DNA of 64,000 nt. It comes from Hyphomicrobiales bacterium (lineage in GTDB: Bacteria > Pseudomonadota > Alphaproteobacteria > Rhizobiales > Methylopilaceae). This document shows, one piece after another, positions 52,058 through 62,265 of the stretch (position 1 is the first letter of the stretch; every line of letters begins with the position of its first letter). Position numbers and translations under genes: made by a program. The stretch is from contig JALHQA010000003.1 of assembly GCA_022842205.1 (NCBI GenBank), positions 1 through 64,000 on the forward strand. The letters run 5' to 3'. Under the pieces are notes generated by a model. It was not told the origin of the DNA and ran no database searches. It saw only the letters and a list, made by a program, of their open reading frames with translations.

Positions 52058-53559
52058 GCTGCAACTCCCATGTCGCGATTCTTCTTTTTCCGGTCACGAA
52101 CCTCGCGGATGATCGAGCCGACGAGAAACAGCGCCGCGAAGCCGAGGAACGCCACCGCGATCGGATCCTCGAGAAAGATGCTGTTGTCGCCGCCGGATAT
52201 AACGAGCGACCGGCGGTAATTCGCCTCGATCATGTAGCCGAGCACGAGGCCGAGGATCGTCGGCAGCATGGGCATCCCGAAAAACCGCATGCCGAAGCCG
52301 AGCACACCGGCCGCCAATACGAGACCGAGATCGAACACGCTGTTGTTGATCGAGTACGCACCCGAAAAAACGAGCGCTCCGATAAAGGCCATCAGATAGG
52401 GTTTTGGCCGGTTCACCAGCCAGATCGATGCCGACAGCGTCAGAAACGCCGCGGGGATCAGCGCCAGCGACGCAACGAGCAGGCCGGAGAACATGCCGTA
52501 CAGCAGCGTCGGATCCTTGCTGAAGAGAACGGGCCCGGGAATGAGTCCGTGGATCAGGAAGCCGCCGAGAAGAACGGCCGTCGAGTTCGACGCCGGGATA
52601 CCGAAGCTCAGAAGCGGGATCAGGCCGACACCCGCGTCGGCGTTGTTGGCCGCTTCCGGCGCGGCCACGCCTTCGGTGGAGCCCTTGCCGAACTCTTGGG
52701 GCGTTCTCGAAAAGCGGCGCGCCTCCGCATAGGCCATGAAGGACGCAACAGTGCCGCCCGCGCCCGGCATGATGCCGCAGAACACGCCGATGGCCGAACC
52801 GATGAAATTGGCCTTGGCGGTTTTCTTCTGGATCGCCCAAGTCGGCCATTTCAGTCGTGTCACACGATCTGTAACGACGCTACCGTCGGACCTGGTCGCG
52901 ATCTGCTCCAGAATTTCGCCGACGGCGAAAAGGCCGACCATCACCAGAATGATCGGCACACCCGTCAGGAGATCGGCATTGCCGTATGTGAAGCGCCCGA
53001 CGCCTGTCACCGGATCGGTGCCGATGGTTGCGATGATGAGGCCGATCAGCGCGGCGAGCAGGCCCTTGAAGAGCGTGCCCTCCGACACCGACACGATCAC
53101 GCTCAGGCCGAGAATGCCGAGCGCGAAATAAGTAGTCGGGCGGAACGCGAGCGCGAGTTGCGAGAGCGGTCCCGTCAAAAGGATCACGCAGAAAATGCCG
53201 ATGAAGTTTCCGATCGAGCTCGCCTGCAGCGAAATGCCGAGCGCTTCGCCGGCCTTGCCCTTCTTCTTCATCTCGTAACCGTCGATCATCGTCGCGGCCG
53301 AGGCATTGGTGCCCGGCGTGCGGATCAGGATCGCCGGGATCGAGCCGCCATACTCCGCCCCGACATAGGTCGAGGTCAGAAGCACGAGCGCCGAAATCGG
53401 ATCCATCGTGTAGGTAAAAGGCAGAAGCAGCGCCATGGTGATCGATGGCGAGATGCCGGGCAGCGCGCCACCGAAAATACCCCAAATCATGCCGAGAATG
53501 GCCATCGGCACAATCAGCGTCGTGCCGAGCATTTCAAAGCTGGTGAAAATCGCGTCCAT
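52054..53559 (-). CDS. TTT large membrane subunit (TctA), set 3
   Basis: 501 aa, about twelve helices. Blocks: GIFGGALPGISPSITMALLL, STYVGAEYGGSIPAILIRTP, GIMPGAGGTVASFMAYAEAR and SFGIPASNSTAVLLGGFLIHG. Close in length and pattern to TctA-1, suggesting one duplicated or co-acquired pair. 7 bp after TctB-3. Confidence 0.94.
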   Translation of the reverse strand: MDAIFTSFEMLGTTLIVPMAILGMIWGIFGGALPGISPSITMALLLPFTYTMDPISALVLLTSTYVGAEYGGSIPAILIRTPGTNASAATMIDGYEMKKKGKAGEALGISLQASSIGNFIGIFCVILLTGPLSQLALAFRPTTYFALGILGLSVIVSVSEGTLFKGLLAALIGLIIATIGTDPVTGVGRFTYGNADLLTGVPIILVMVGLFAVGEILEQIATRSDGSVVTDRVTRLKWPTWAIQKKTAKANFIGSAIGVFCGIMPGAGGTVASFMAYAEARRFSRTPQEFGKGSTEGVAAPEAANNADAGVGLIPLLSFGIPASNSTAVLLGGFLIHGLIPGPVLFSKDPTLLYGMFSGLLVASLALIPAAFLTLSASIWLVNRPKPYLMAFIGALVFSGAYSINNSVFDLGLVLAAGVLGFGMRFFGMPMLPTILGLVLGYMIEANYRRSLVISGGDNSIFLEDPIAVAFLGFAALFLVGSIIREVRDRKKKNRDMGVAA

Positions 53560-53566
53560 GACTCGC

Positions 53567-54049
53567 TCAGATCAGCTCGCCGAAAATGCCGGCGGGCATG
53601 CGCACGGCAAGAAGCTGCGCAAAAAGAAGCCACAGCGCGAAGGAACCGCCGACAGCTATGGCAACAAGACGAAGATCGAGCCGCACGCCCTGGTACAGAC
53701 ATAGCCCCAGGATCAGCAGGGCGATCGCGGGCAGATAGCCGAGCGGCTCGAAGATGAGGATGAAAAGCGCGCAGATAGCCACAGTGCCCGCGGCCGATGC
53801 GAACGCACGCGCGGGCTGGGCGAACACGTCGTCCGATGGTACGGCGCGCGGCGCTCCCGCCCGGAGCATCCAGAGCCGGTATGCGACGAAGAGCGCCGAC
53901 ACGGCGGCCATCGTGTATCCGAGCATATGGGGGAAACCGGCCGCACCGACACTGTCGCCGAGAGCGCTCGTCGGAATGTCCGCCGCGGCAAAAAGGTAGA
54001 CGAGCGCGAGGGCAAAACCTATCAGTCCGCTGATAAGATCCCGGTCCAT
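53567..54049 (-). CDS. TTT small membrane subunit (TctB), set 3
   Basis: 160 aa with four hydrophobic segments: LISGLIGFALALVYLFAA, FPHMLGYTMAAVSALFVAY, AAGTVAICALFILIFEPLGY and LVAIAVGGSFALWLLFAQLL. 17 bp after TctC-3 and 7 bp before TctA-3. Confidence 0.88.
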   Translation of the reverse strand: MDRDLISGLIGFALALVYLFAAADIPTSALGDSVGAAGFPHMLGYTMAAVSALFVAYRLWMLRAGAPRAVPSDDVFAQPARAFASAAGTVAICALFILIFEPLGYLPAIALLILGLCLYQGVRLDLRLVAIAVGGSFALWLLFAQLLAVRMPAGIFGELI

Positions 54050-54066
54050 CGCGCTCGCCCGCCCGC

Positions 54067-55044
54067 TTACTTCTTGGTTATTCCGACCTCGGTCAGAATG
54101 GCTTTCTGCTCATCGGCGAAGTTCGTCGTGAACGTCACTGCCTCGGCGTGCGGCATGAAGGCGGGCACAAGTCCGGCCGCTTCATACTTTGCCTTGTATT
54201 CCGGGTCCGCGAGCAGGCGCGGAATGGCCTCGTCCCAGACCTTCGTCACGTCATCCGGCAGGCCCTTGGGCCCTGCAAGGCCGCGGAACTTCTGAACGAC
54301 AAGATCAATACCTCCGGCTTTCGCCGTCGGTACGTCCGGCAGCTGCGGCAGCGGCGAGTCGCCGAGCACGGCAAGGACGCGCACCTGCTTGCCCTCGAGC
54401 TGCGAACGCAGTTCCTGAAGCTCGCCGATCGCGATGTCGAGTGTGCCGTTCAGCACGTTGACCATGGTTTCGCCGCCACCCTCGCTGGTGACGATCGCGG
54501 CATTGACCCCGGTCAGCTTCTTCAGCTTCTCGAGAGTGATGCGCTCAAGCGAACCCGGGTTTGCGGCACCCCAGGCGCTGCGCTCCGATTTGGCCTTTGT
54601 AATCACGTCCTGCAGCGTCTTGAACGGCGCGTCCGCGCGCGTATAGACGACTTCCGGATCGTAGAACACGTTCACGAGCGGCTCGAGCGCGGTGTAGTTC
54701 GCGTCCAGGTCGCTCATATGCGAGGTGTAGATATAGGTCGGCGTCGTTGCGTAGAATACGCTGCCGTCCGGCTTCTGCTTCGCCATGTGGGCCATCGCCT
54801 TGGCGCCGGAGCCGCCTGAGACGTTCTCAACGACGAAGTCGGCGTCGATGATCTTCTTGAGGTAGCCCGTCATATCCCGGAGAAAGACGTCGCTGCCGCC
54901 GCCGGCACTCGAATGCGTCACAAGCGTAACGACCTTGTGCGGATATGCGATCTTGTCCTGGGCCACCGCCGGCAAGGCCGCCGCGATGCCAAATGTCAAT
55001 ACGGAAGCAAACGCCGCGCGCGCGGCGAATTTTCTATCCAGCAT
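54067..55044 (-). CDS. TTT substrate-binding protein (TctC/Bug), set 3
   Basis: 325 aa from ATG 55044, with GGGAGGAA upstream; a TTG 15 bases earlier overlaps that ribosome site. Sec signal about 1-24 (VLTFGIAAALPAVAQ). Mature start YPHKVVTLVTHSSAGGGSDV, then VVENVSGGSGAKAMAHMAKQ. It is more like TctC-1 than TctC-2 (same GGGSDVFLRDM / GGGDVFLRNL pattern). A TATAAT reads on the minus strand at 55068-55063, but I find no matching -35. Confidence 0.93.
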   Translation of the reverse strand: MLDRKFAARAAFASVLTFGIAAALPAVAQDKIAYPHKVVTLVTHSSAGGGSDVFLRDMTGYLKKIIDADFVVENVSGGSGAKAMAHMAKQKPDGSVFYATTPTYIYTSHMSDLDANYTALEPLVNVFYDPEVVYTRADAPFKTLQDVITKAKSERSAWGAANPGSLERITLEKLKKLTGVNAAIVTSEGGGETMVNVLNGTLDIAIGELQELRSQLEGKQVRVLAVLGDSPLPQLPDVPTAKAGGIDLVVQKFRGLAGPKGLPDDVTKVWDEAIPRLLADPEYKAKYEAAGLVPAFMPHAEAVTFTTNFADEQKAILTEVGITKK

Positions 55045-55113
55045 GTCCGTTCCTCCCAATTTATTATACGTTTTCTTGTGTAGGGCCTTTGTCGGCCTCT
55101 TCTTGTGGATCGG

Positions 55114-55812
55114 TCAGATTTCGCGGAACGGCTCCGTCAAGCGGTCGCGCGCGTTCATTACGTGATCGAAGTGTGCCTGATAGGCGCGCATCTCGTCGCC
55201 GGCCGCGATGGCTTCGACCATCGCCGCGTGTTCGCGATTTGATATGCGTGCGTGATCGGCGTGGTCCGTCAGGCGCAGATTCTTCGCCCGGAACAGATGC
55301 AATTCCTTGATGAGGCCCTGATAGGTCGAGGCAAGGCGTTCGTTGCGCGCCGCCTCCATCACCGCACTGTGGAGATCGAGATTGAGCTTGTAATAGCCCT
55401 CGCTGTCGTTGCGCTCGATGGCTTCGTCCATATCATGGACGAGGCCGCGAAAGCGCGCGATCTCCTCCTTGCGGCGACGAGTGGCGGCAAGCCGCCCGGC
55501 CATGCTGAACAGCGCCGCGCGCACCTCGTAGGCTGCAAGTGCCTGTTCGAGACTGACCTGGCGGACGAAGACGCCGCGGTTCGGAATGAATTCGACAAGG
55601 CCGGCCTCGACCAATGCGCGGAACGCCTCGCGCACCGGCCCGCGGCTGACCTGGAATTTCTCGGCGAAGTAATTCTCGTTGAGCCGCTCGCCCATCGGCA
55701 TGCCGCCCTGAAGGATCATCTTCTCGATCTCGGTACGCAGCGCCATCGCCAGCGACCGCACGCCGAACGGCTGGCCTTTCGAGGTCACATCGCTTGTAGC
55801 CAGAGGTTTCAT
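55114..55812 (-). CDS. GntR family transcriptional regulator, FCD subfamily (GntR-2)
   Basis: 232 aa. Winged helix with AEKFQVSRGPVREAFRALVE. FCD ligands: NLDLHSAVMEAARN, SNREHAAMVEA and HFDHVMNAR. It lies 69 bp upstream of TctC-3 on the same strand and divergent from MmgE-3. AGGG seven bases before the ATG. It and GntR-1 have similar recognition helices (VSRGPLREALR against VSRGPVREAFR), consistent with both reading one operator type. Confidence 0.91.
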   Translation of the reverse strand: MKPLATSDVTSKGQPFGVRSLAMALRTEIEKMILQGGMPMGERLNENYFAEKFQVSRGPVREAFRALVEAGLVEFIPNRGVFVRQVSLEQALAAYEVRAALFSMAGRLAATRRRKEEIARFRGLVHDMDEAIERNDSEGYYKLNLDLHSAVMEAARNERLASTYQGLIKELHLFRAKNLRLTDHADHARISNREHAAMVEAIAAGDEMRAYQAHFDHVMNARDRLTEPFREI

Positions 55813-55840
55813 GTGCCGACCCTATTCTCTTGAAGTGGAT

Positions 55841-55855
55841 TGTCAACCGTTGACA
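55841..55855. promoter_or_regulatory. Inverted repeat TGTCAA-CCG-TTGACA, probable operator
   Basis: A perfect 6-3-6 inverted repeat 29 bp upstream of the GntR-2 ATG, made of the same TTGACA half-sites as the island motif but with three central bases. It probably mediates autoregulation of GntR-2. Confidence 0.55.
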
Positions 55856-55920
55856 GATCGAGCGGCGGCAAGGACCATGGCCCCCTTGCATTGCCGCTAT
55901 AGCGTTGTCTTCGGCCCTTA

Positions 55921-55932
55921 ATTGTTGACAGT
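55921..55932. promoter_or_regulatory. ATTGT-TG-ACAGT operator-like site on the MmgE-3 side
   Basis: One mismatch to ATTGTTGACAAT, 51 bp before the MmgE-3 ATG. The -10 region 17-18 bases downstream is weak, so the site is better viewed as an operator than as a -35 box. Confidence 0.5.
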
Positions 55933-55982
55933 CGACCGCATCGCAGCCGATAGGTAACGAAACTGAAGGAGACACCGGCACC

Positions 55983-57332
55983 ATGACCCGACGACAGGAT
56001 GTGACACGCGCTCTTGCCGAATGGATTGTGGGTTGCAAACCCTCCGATGTCCCCGAAGACGTGCAGAAACAGGGCGTGCGCGGTTTCGTCAACTGGATGG
56101 GCTGCGCCGTCGGCGGCGCGAGCCATGAAACCGCCGACCGCGCGCTTGCAGGAGTAACGCAGTTCTCGGGCCCGAAAGTCGCGACCGTCCTCGGCCGCAC
56201 GGAACGCCTGGACGTGCTTCACGCCGCGTTGCTGAATGGAATCACCTCGCATGTCCTCGATTATGACGACACACATCTAAAAACGATCATACATCCCGCC
56301 GGCCCGGTCGCCTCGGCGGCGCTCGCCGTGGCGGAACTCAAAGACTTGTCGGGCGCGGACGTACTGCATGCCCTCACCCTCGGCATCGAGGTCGAGTGCC
56401 GCATCGGAAACTCCGTCTATCCCGATCACTACGACCGGGGTTGGCACATCACCGGCACCACCGGCGTGTTCGGCGCGGCGGCCGCTGTCGGAAAATTGCT
56501 CAATCTCGACGCGCAGCGCATGACATGGGCCCTGAGCCTCGCCGCGACCCAGTCGTCGAACCTGCGCGAGATGTTCGGCACCATGACCAAGAGCTTCCAC
56601 CCCGGGCGCGCCGCGCAGAACGGCGCGACCGCGGCCTTTCTCGCCGAAGCGGGCTTCGACTCCGCCGAAGCCGGCATCGAAGGACGGCGCGGCTTTGCCA
56701 ACATTCTCTCGTCGAAACAGGATTACGGCGAAATCCTCGACACGCTGGGCAAGAGCTGGGAAGCCGGCCTGAACAGCTACAAGCCGTTCGCCTGCGGCAT
56801 CGTCATTCATCCCACGATCGATGGTTGCATCCAGATCCGCGACGAACACGGCATTGCGCCGGAAGAGGTCGAGGCGATCGAGCTCTTCGCGCATCCGTTC
56901 GTGCTTGAGCTTACCGGCAAGACCGAGCCGAAGACCGGGCTCGAATCCAAGTTCAGCATCTTCCATTCCGCCGCTTGCGCACTCGCCCGTGGCGACGGCT
57001 CGCCCACCGCGTTCACCGACGAGGCGGCGAACGATCCGGTTCTCGTCGGCCTGCGCCGCCGGGTGAAGGTCGAAACAAGCCCGTCCGTACGAGAGGACGA
57101 GGTCACGATCACCGTCGTCACGAAGGACGGCAAGCGCATCAAGAAGTATGTCGAGCACGCCATCGGCAGCGTCGACCGGCCCCTCTCGAACGAGCAGCTC
57201 GAAACCAAGTTCATGAACCAGGCGAAGCTCGTCATCGGCGAAAAACAGGCCGCGGATCTCCTCGCGAAATCCTGGAAAATCGGGGAGTTCAAGAAGGTCG
57301 CCGACCTGGCGAAAGCCAGCGTCCCGGCCTGA
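55983..57332 (+). CDS. MmgE/PrpD family protein, copy 3
   Basis: 449 aa. Family positions: HVLDYDDTHLKTIIHPAGPV, RGWHITGTTGVF, MTKSFHPGRAAQNG and SYKPFACGIVIHPTIDG. Close in pattern to copy 1 in the DYDDT and KxFHxGR blocks. Transcribed alone, divergent from GntR-2, and followed by a strong terminator. A monocistronic third copy with its own operator suggests a dedicated step, or a broad-specificity enzyme induced with the rest. Confidence 0.92.
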   Translation: MTRRQDVTRALAEWIVGCKPSDVPEDVQKQGVRGFVNWMGCAVGGASHETADRALAGVTQFSGPKVATVLGRTERLDVLHAALLNGITSHVLDYDDTHLKTIIHPAGPVASAALAVAELKDLSGADVLHALTLGIEVECRIGNSVYPDHYDRGWHITGTTGVFGAAAAVGKLLNLDAQRMTWALSLAATQSSNLREMFGTMTKSFHPGRAAQNGATAAFLAEAGFDSAEAGIEGRRGFANILSSKQDYGEILDTLGKSWEAGLNSYKPFACGIVIHPTIDGCIQIRDEHGIAPEEVEAIELFAHPFVLELTGKTEPKTGLESKFSIFHSAACALARGDGSPTAFTDEAANDPVLVGLRRRVKVETSPSVREDEVTITVVTKDGKRIKKYVEHAIGSVDRPLSNEQLETKFMNQAKLVIGEKQAADLLAKSWKIGEFKKVADLAKASVPA

Positions 57333-57350
57333 CCGGCGCCTGCCCCGAAC

Positions 57351-57385
57351 AAAAAAAGCCCCGCCGAAGCGGGGCTTTTCTTTTT
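57351..57385. terminator. Bidirectional terminator between MmgE-3 and hppA
   Basis: AAGCCCCGC (57356-57364), loop CGAA, GCGGGGCTT (57369-57377), with an A run before and TTCTTTTT after. Serves both convergent genes and marks the end of the catabolic island. Confidence 0.9.
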
Positions 57386-57397
57386 GGATCGCCGCGG

Positions 57398-59515
<2,118 letters not shown>

Positions 59516-59676
59516 TGTAACCCTCGCACGTTCGGAGACCGTCAGGTCTCGCTCCCCAAAATGTTCGGATTTATTGAACTTTTCCCGGACGTCGAATCCG
59601 GCCGAACGGGGCGCAGCTTGCCCGTGGAACGTGCGCCCCGCAAGGGGTTCTGCCTATAGCGGAAGGGCTTAGCCGA

Positions 59677-60672
59677 TCAGAAATGCCGGTAGGCGAGGCT
59701 GTCGAGAACGACCGGCGTGCCGCCCTGCTCGATCCGGACGCGGCCTTCGAACGGCGTAACGATCGCGCCGATCTCGGTGACGGCCACCCCTGCCTTCGCC
59801 GCCGCGGCTGTAAAGGCCTCTGCCCGGTCCGCATCCACCGCGAGCAGGATTTCGTAGTCGTCGCCCCCGGTCAGTATGGCCGCCAGCGCGGCCGGGTCGG
59901 CCACGGCGGCTTTCGCGGCACCTGCGGACAACGGCAGTTTTCCGGCGTCGACGATTGCGCCGGCATCGGAGGCGGCGCACATGCGCGCCAGATCGCCAGC
60001 CAATCCGTCGGACACGTCCATGCTTGCCGCCGCGAATTCAGCGACCAGAGCCGCCGCGTTCACGCGCGGCCGTGGCAGCAGATAACGGCCCGCAAGATGC
60101 TCGGCCTCGGCATCGCTGAGGCCCCACCGTGCCTTGCGGCCGGCATCGAGCCGCAGCTTCAGCCCCAATGCGGCGTCGCCAACGGTCCCGGTAACGAACA
60201 CCTTCTGCCCCGGCCCGGCGTCCGGGCGGCGCGGTGCGCGGCCGTGCGGCACAAGTCCGAAAGCCGTTACCGACAGCATCAGGGGACCCGGCGTCCGCAC
60301 CGTGTCGCCGCCGTAAAGCGAAATGCCGAATTCCTGCTGGTCTTCTTTCAGACCGGCACAGAACGCGCCCAGCCAGTCTTCCGACCAGTCCTCGGTCAGC
60401 GCGAGCGTCAGGAGATAGCCTTCCGGCTTCGCGCCCTTTGCCGCGAGGTCCGAGAGATTGACGCGCAGAGCCTTCTTCGCCACCAGGCCGGGCGCATCGT
60501 CCGGAAAGAAATGAACGCCCGCAACCAGCGCGTCGGTCGTCAATACAAGATCGAAGCCGTCCGGCGCATGGAACGTCGCCGCGTCGTCAAGCAGTTCCGC
60601 AGCGCCGGGCGCGGTCGCGAGTGGCCGGAAGTAGCGGCCGATCAGCCCGTCTTCGTCGGGCCGCTCGCTCAT
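59677..60672 (-). CDS. thiL: Thiamine-monophosphate kinase
   Basis: ATP-dependent phosphorylation of thiamine monophosphate to thiamine diphosphate. 331 aa. Motifs: DDAATFHAPDGFDLVLTTDA, GGDTVRTPGPLMLSVTAFG, DVSDGLAGDLARM and TGGDDYEILLAV. Overlaps nusB by four bases, as part of the nrdR-ribD-ribE-ribH-nusB-thiL gene string. Confidence 0.96.
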   Translation of the reverse strand: MSERPDEDGLIGRYFRPLATAPGAAELLDDAATFHAPDGFDLVLTTDALVAGVHFFPDDAPGLVAKKALRVNLSDLAAKGAKPEGYLLTLALTEDWSEDWLGAFCAGLKEDQQEFGISLYGGDTVRTPGPLMLSVTAFGLVPHGRAPRRPDAGPGQKVFVTGTVGDAALGLKLRLDAGRKARWGLSDAEAEHLAGRYLLPRPRVNAAALVAEFAAASMDVSDGLAGDLARMCAASDAGAIVDAGKLPLSAGAAKAAVADPAALAAILTGGDDYEILLAVDADRAEAFTAAAAKAGVAVTEIGAIVTPFEGRVRIEQGGTPVVLDSLAYRHF

Positions 60673-61130
60673 GACGCGCTCTTGAACTCGTCGGCGCGGA
60701 AATCGCGCGCCAGGGCATCCAGCACGGCGTTCGCCATGCCGGCCTCGTCCTTGTCGACAAACGCATTGGCGACATCGACATATTCCGTAATGACAACCCG
60801 GGCCGGAATGTCCTTGCGGCTCGACAGCTCATAAGCCCCCGCCCGCAGCACCGCGCGCAGGATCGCCTCGATGCGCTTCAGCGGCCAGCCCTTTGCGAGC
60901 GCCGCGTCGATGTCCTTGTCGAGCGCGCGCTGGTCGCGCACCACGCCTTCGACCACGTCGCGGAAGAACTTCACCTCCGCCGGCTTGTAGGCATCGCCTT
61001 CCACCTCGCGGCCAAGCCAGTGACTCTCGAACTCCGCGAACACATCGGCGATCGGCGCACCGGCAATGTCCATCTGATAGAGCGCCTGTACCGCGCCGAG
61101 GCGCGAGGCTGAACGTTTGTCGCGTGACAT
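60669..61130 (-). CDS. nusB: Transcription antitermination factor NusB
   Basis: RNA-binding antitermination factor acting with NusE at boxA in rRNA operons. 153 aa, all helical. N-terminal SASRLGAVQALYQMDIAG is the conserved RNA-binding helix; SSRKDIPARVVITEYVDVAN is the second family block. One base separates it from ribH. Confidence 0.95.
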   Translation of the reverse strand: MSRDKRSASRLGAVQALYQMDIAGAPIADVFAEFESHWLGREVEGDAYKPAEVKFFRDVVEGVVRDQRALDKDIDAALAKGWPLKRIEAILRAVLRAGAYELSSRKDIPARVVITEYVDVANAFVDKDEAGMANAVLDALARDFRADEFKSAS

Positions 61131-61131
61131 C

Positions 61132-61629
61132 TCAGCCCTCCAGGCTGCGGGCGAAAGCCCGCGTCTGACGGATCAGAGTTAGCACGGCTTCGGCCGCGTC
61201 TCCGCCCTTGTCGCCCCGGTCCACCTTGGCGCGCTCCCAGGCCTGCTTCTCGTTCTCGACTGTCAGTATGCCGTTGCCGACCGGAATCCCGCGCCTGACG
61301 GAGATATCCATCAGCGCGCGCGAGCTTTCACCGGCCACGATCTCGAAATGGAAGGTCTCGCCGCGAATGACCGTTCCGAGCGCGATCACGCCATCGAACG
61401 GCGCATCATTGTCGTCCGCGATGTCCAGCGTCATCGCGGCCGCGCCGGGGATTTCCAGCGCGCCGGGCACCGTGATCTTCGAATAGGTGGCGCCGGCCGC
61501 CTTCAGCCGCTCCACCGCGCCTTTCAGCAGCTCGTCCGCGAGCGCGTCGTAGAAGCGCGCTTCCACGATCAGCACATGCGCCTGTGTCTTTTCCTGCGCC
61601 GCGTCGCTGCGGCGCTGTGGGGCTGCCAT
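61132..61629 (-). CDS. ribH: 6,7-dimethyl-8-ribityllumazine synthase
   Basis: Penultimate riboflavin step, condensing the pyrimidine with dihydroxybutanone phosphate. 165 aa. Conserved blocks: [45 protein letters not shown] (catalytic His) and [20 protein letters not shown]. 3 bp after ribE. Confidence 0.96.
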   Translation of the reverse strand: MAAPQRRSDAAQEKTQAHVLIVEARFYDALADELLKGAVERLKAAGATYSKITVPGALEIPGAAAMTLDIADDNDAPFDGVIALGTVIRGETFHFEIVAGESSRALMDISVRRGIPVGNGILTVENEKQAWERAKVDRGDKGGDAAEAVLTLIRQTRAFARSLEG

Positions 61630-61632
61630 GTT

Positions 61633-62241
61633 TTAAATGTCCTTCTCCGCAAGGCGGGCGGCGTAGCGCGCCATGAGATCGACTTCAAGATTGACGCGGT
61701 CGCCGGACTGCCAGCCGCCGAGCGTGGTCTGCTCCAGCGTGTGCGGAATGATCGTGACCGAGAATTGCGTGCGGCTGACTTCATTCACGGTCAGCGACAC
61801 GCCGTCCAGTGTCACGGAGCCTTTCGGCGCAATGAATCTCGCAAGTGCCGGCGGCGCCTCCAGGGTGAAGCGCACCGCCTCGCCCATATCCTCGCGGTTC
61901 ACGATGTCGGCGATGCCATCGACATGGCCGGCAACGAGATGACCGCCCAGTTCGTCGCCCATTCTCAAGGCGCGTTCGAGGTTCAGCCGCTGACCTTCTT
62001 TCCAGGCCGCGGCGGTCGTCACCTTCAGCGTCTCGGGTGCGAGGTCAAAGCCCGTCAGCGTCCTGCCGTTCGCACCGACCTCGACGCCGGTCACCGTCAG
62101 GCACACGCCCGAGCAGGCGATCGATGCGCCGAGCGCAATGCCTTCCGGGTCGTAGCCGCTGGCCACGACGATGCGGACAACGCTGTTGTCCGGCTCGGTG
62201 GAGACCACGTCTCCGATGTCTGTAACGATGCCTGTGAACAT
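61633..62241 (-). CDS. ribE: Riboflavin synthase alpha chain
   Basis: Dismutates lumazine to riboflavin. 202 aa with two lumazine-binding repeats: MFTGIVTDIGDV at the start and the second repeat from about residue 98 (HLVAGHVDGIADIV). SIACSGVCLTV and KGSVTLDGVSLTV are the matching motifs of each half. Followed by ribH. Upstream there is a 24-bp gap to ribD and no FMN riboswitch. Confidence 0.95.
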   Translation of the reverse strand: MFTGIVTDIGDVVSTEPDNSVVRIVVASGYDPEGIALGASIACSGVCLTVTGVEVGANGRTLTGFDLAPETLKVTTAAAWKEGQRLNLERALRMGDELGGHLVAGHVDGIADIVNREDMGEAVRFTLEAPPALARFIAPKGSVTLDGVSLTVNEVSRTQFSVTIIPHTLEQTTLGGWQSGDRVNLEVDLMARYAARLAEKDI

Positions 62242-62265
62242 GAAGGACTGTCTTATCTGAAGAAA

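Noticed and set aside
55063-55068. TATAAT before TctC-3 as a separate promoter
   Set aside because: No -35 element at 15-19 bases and the leader would start almost at the ribosome site. Kept only as a remark in the TctC-3 entry.
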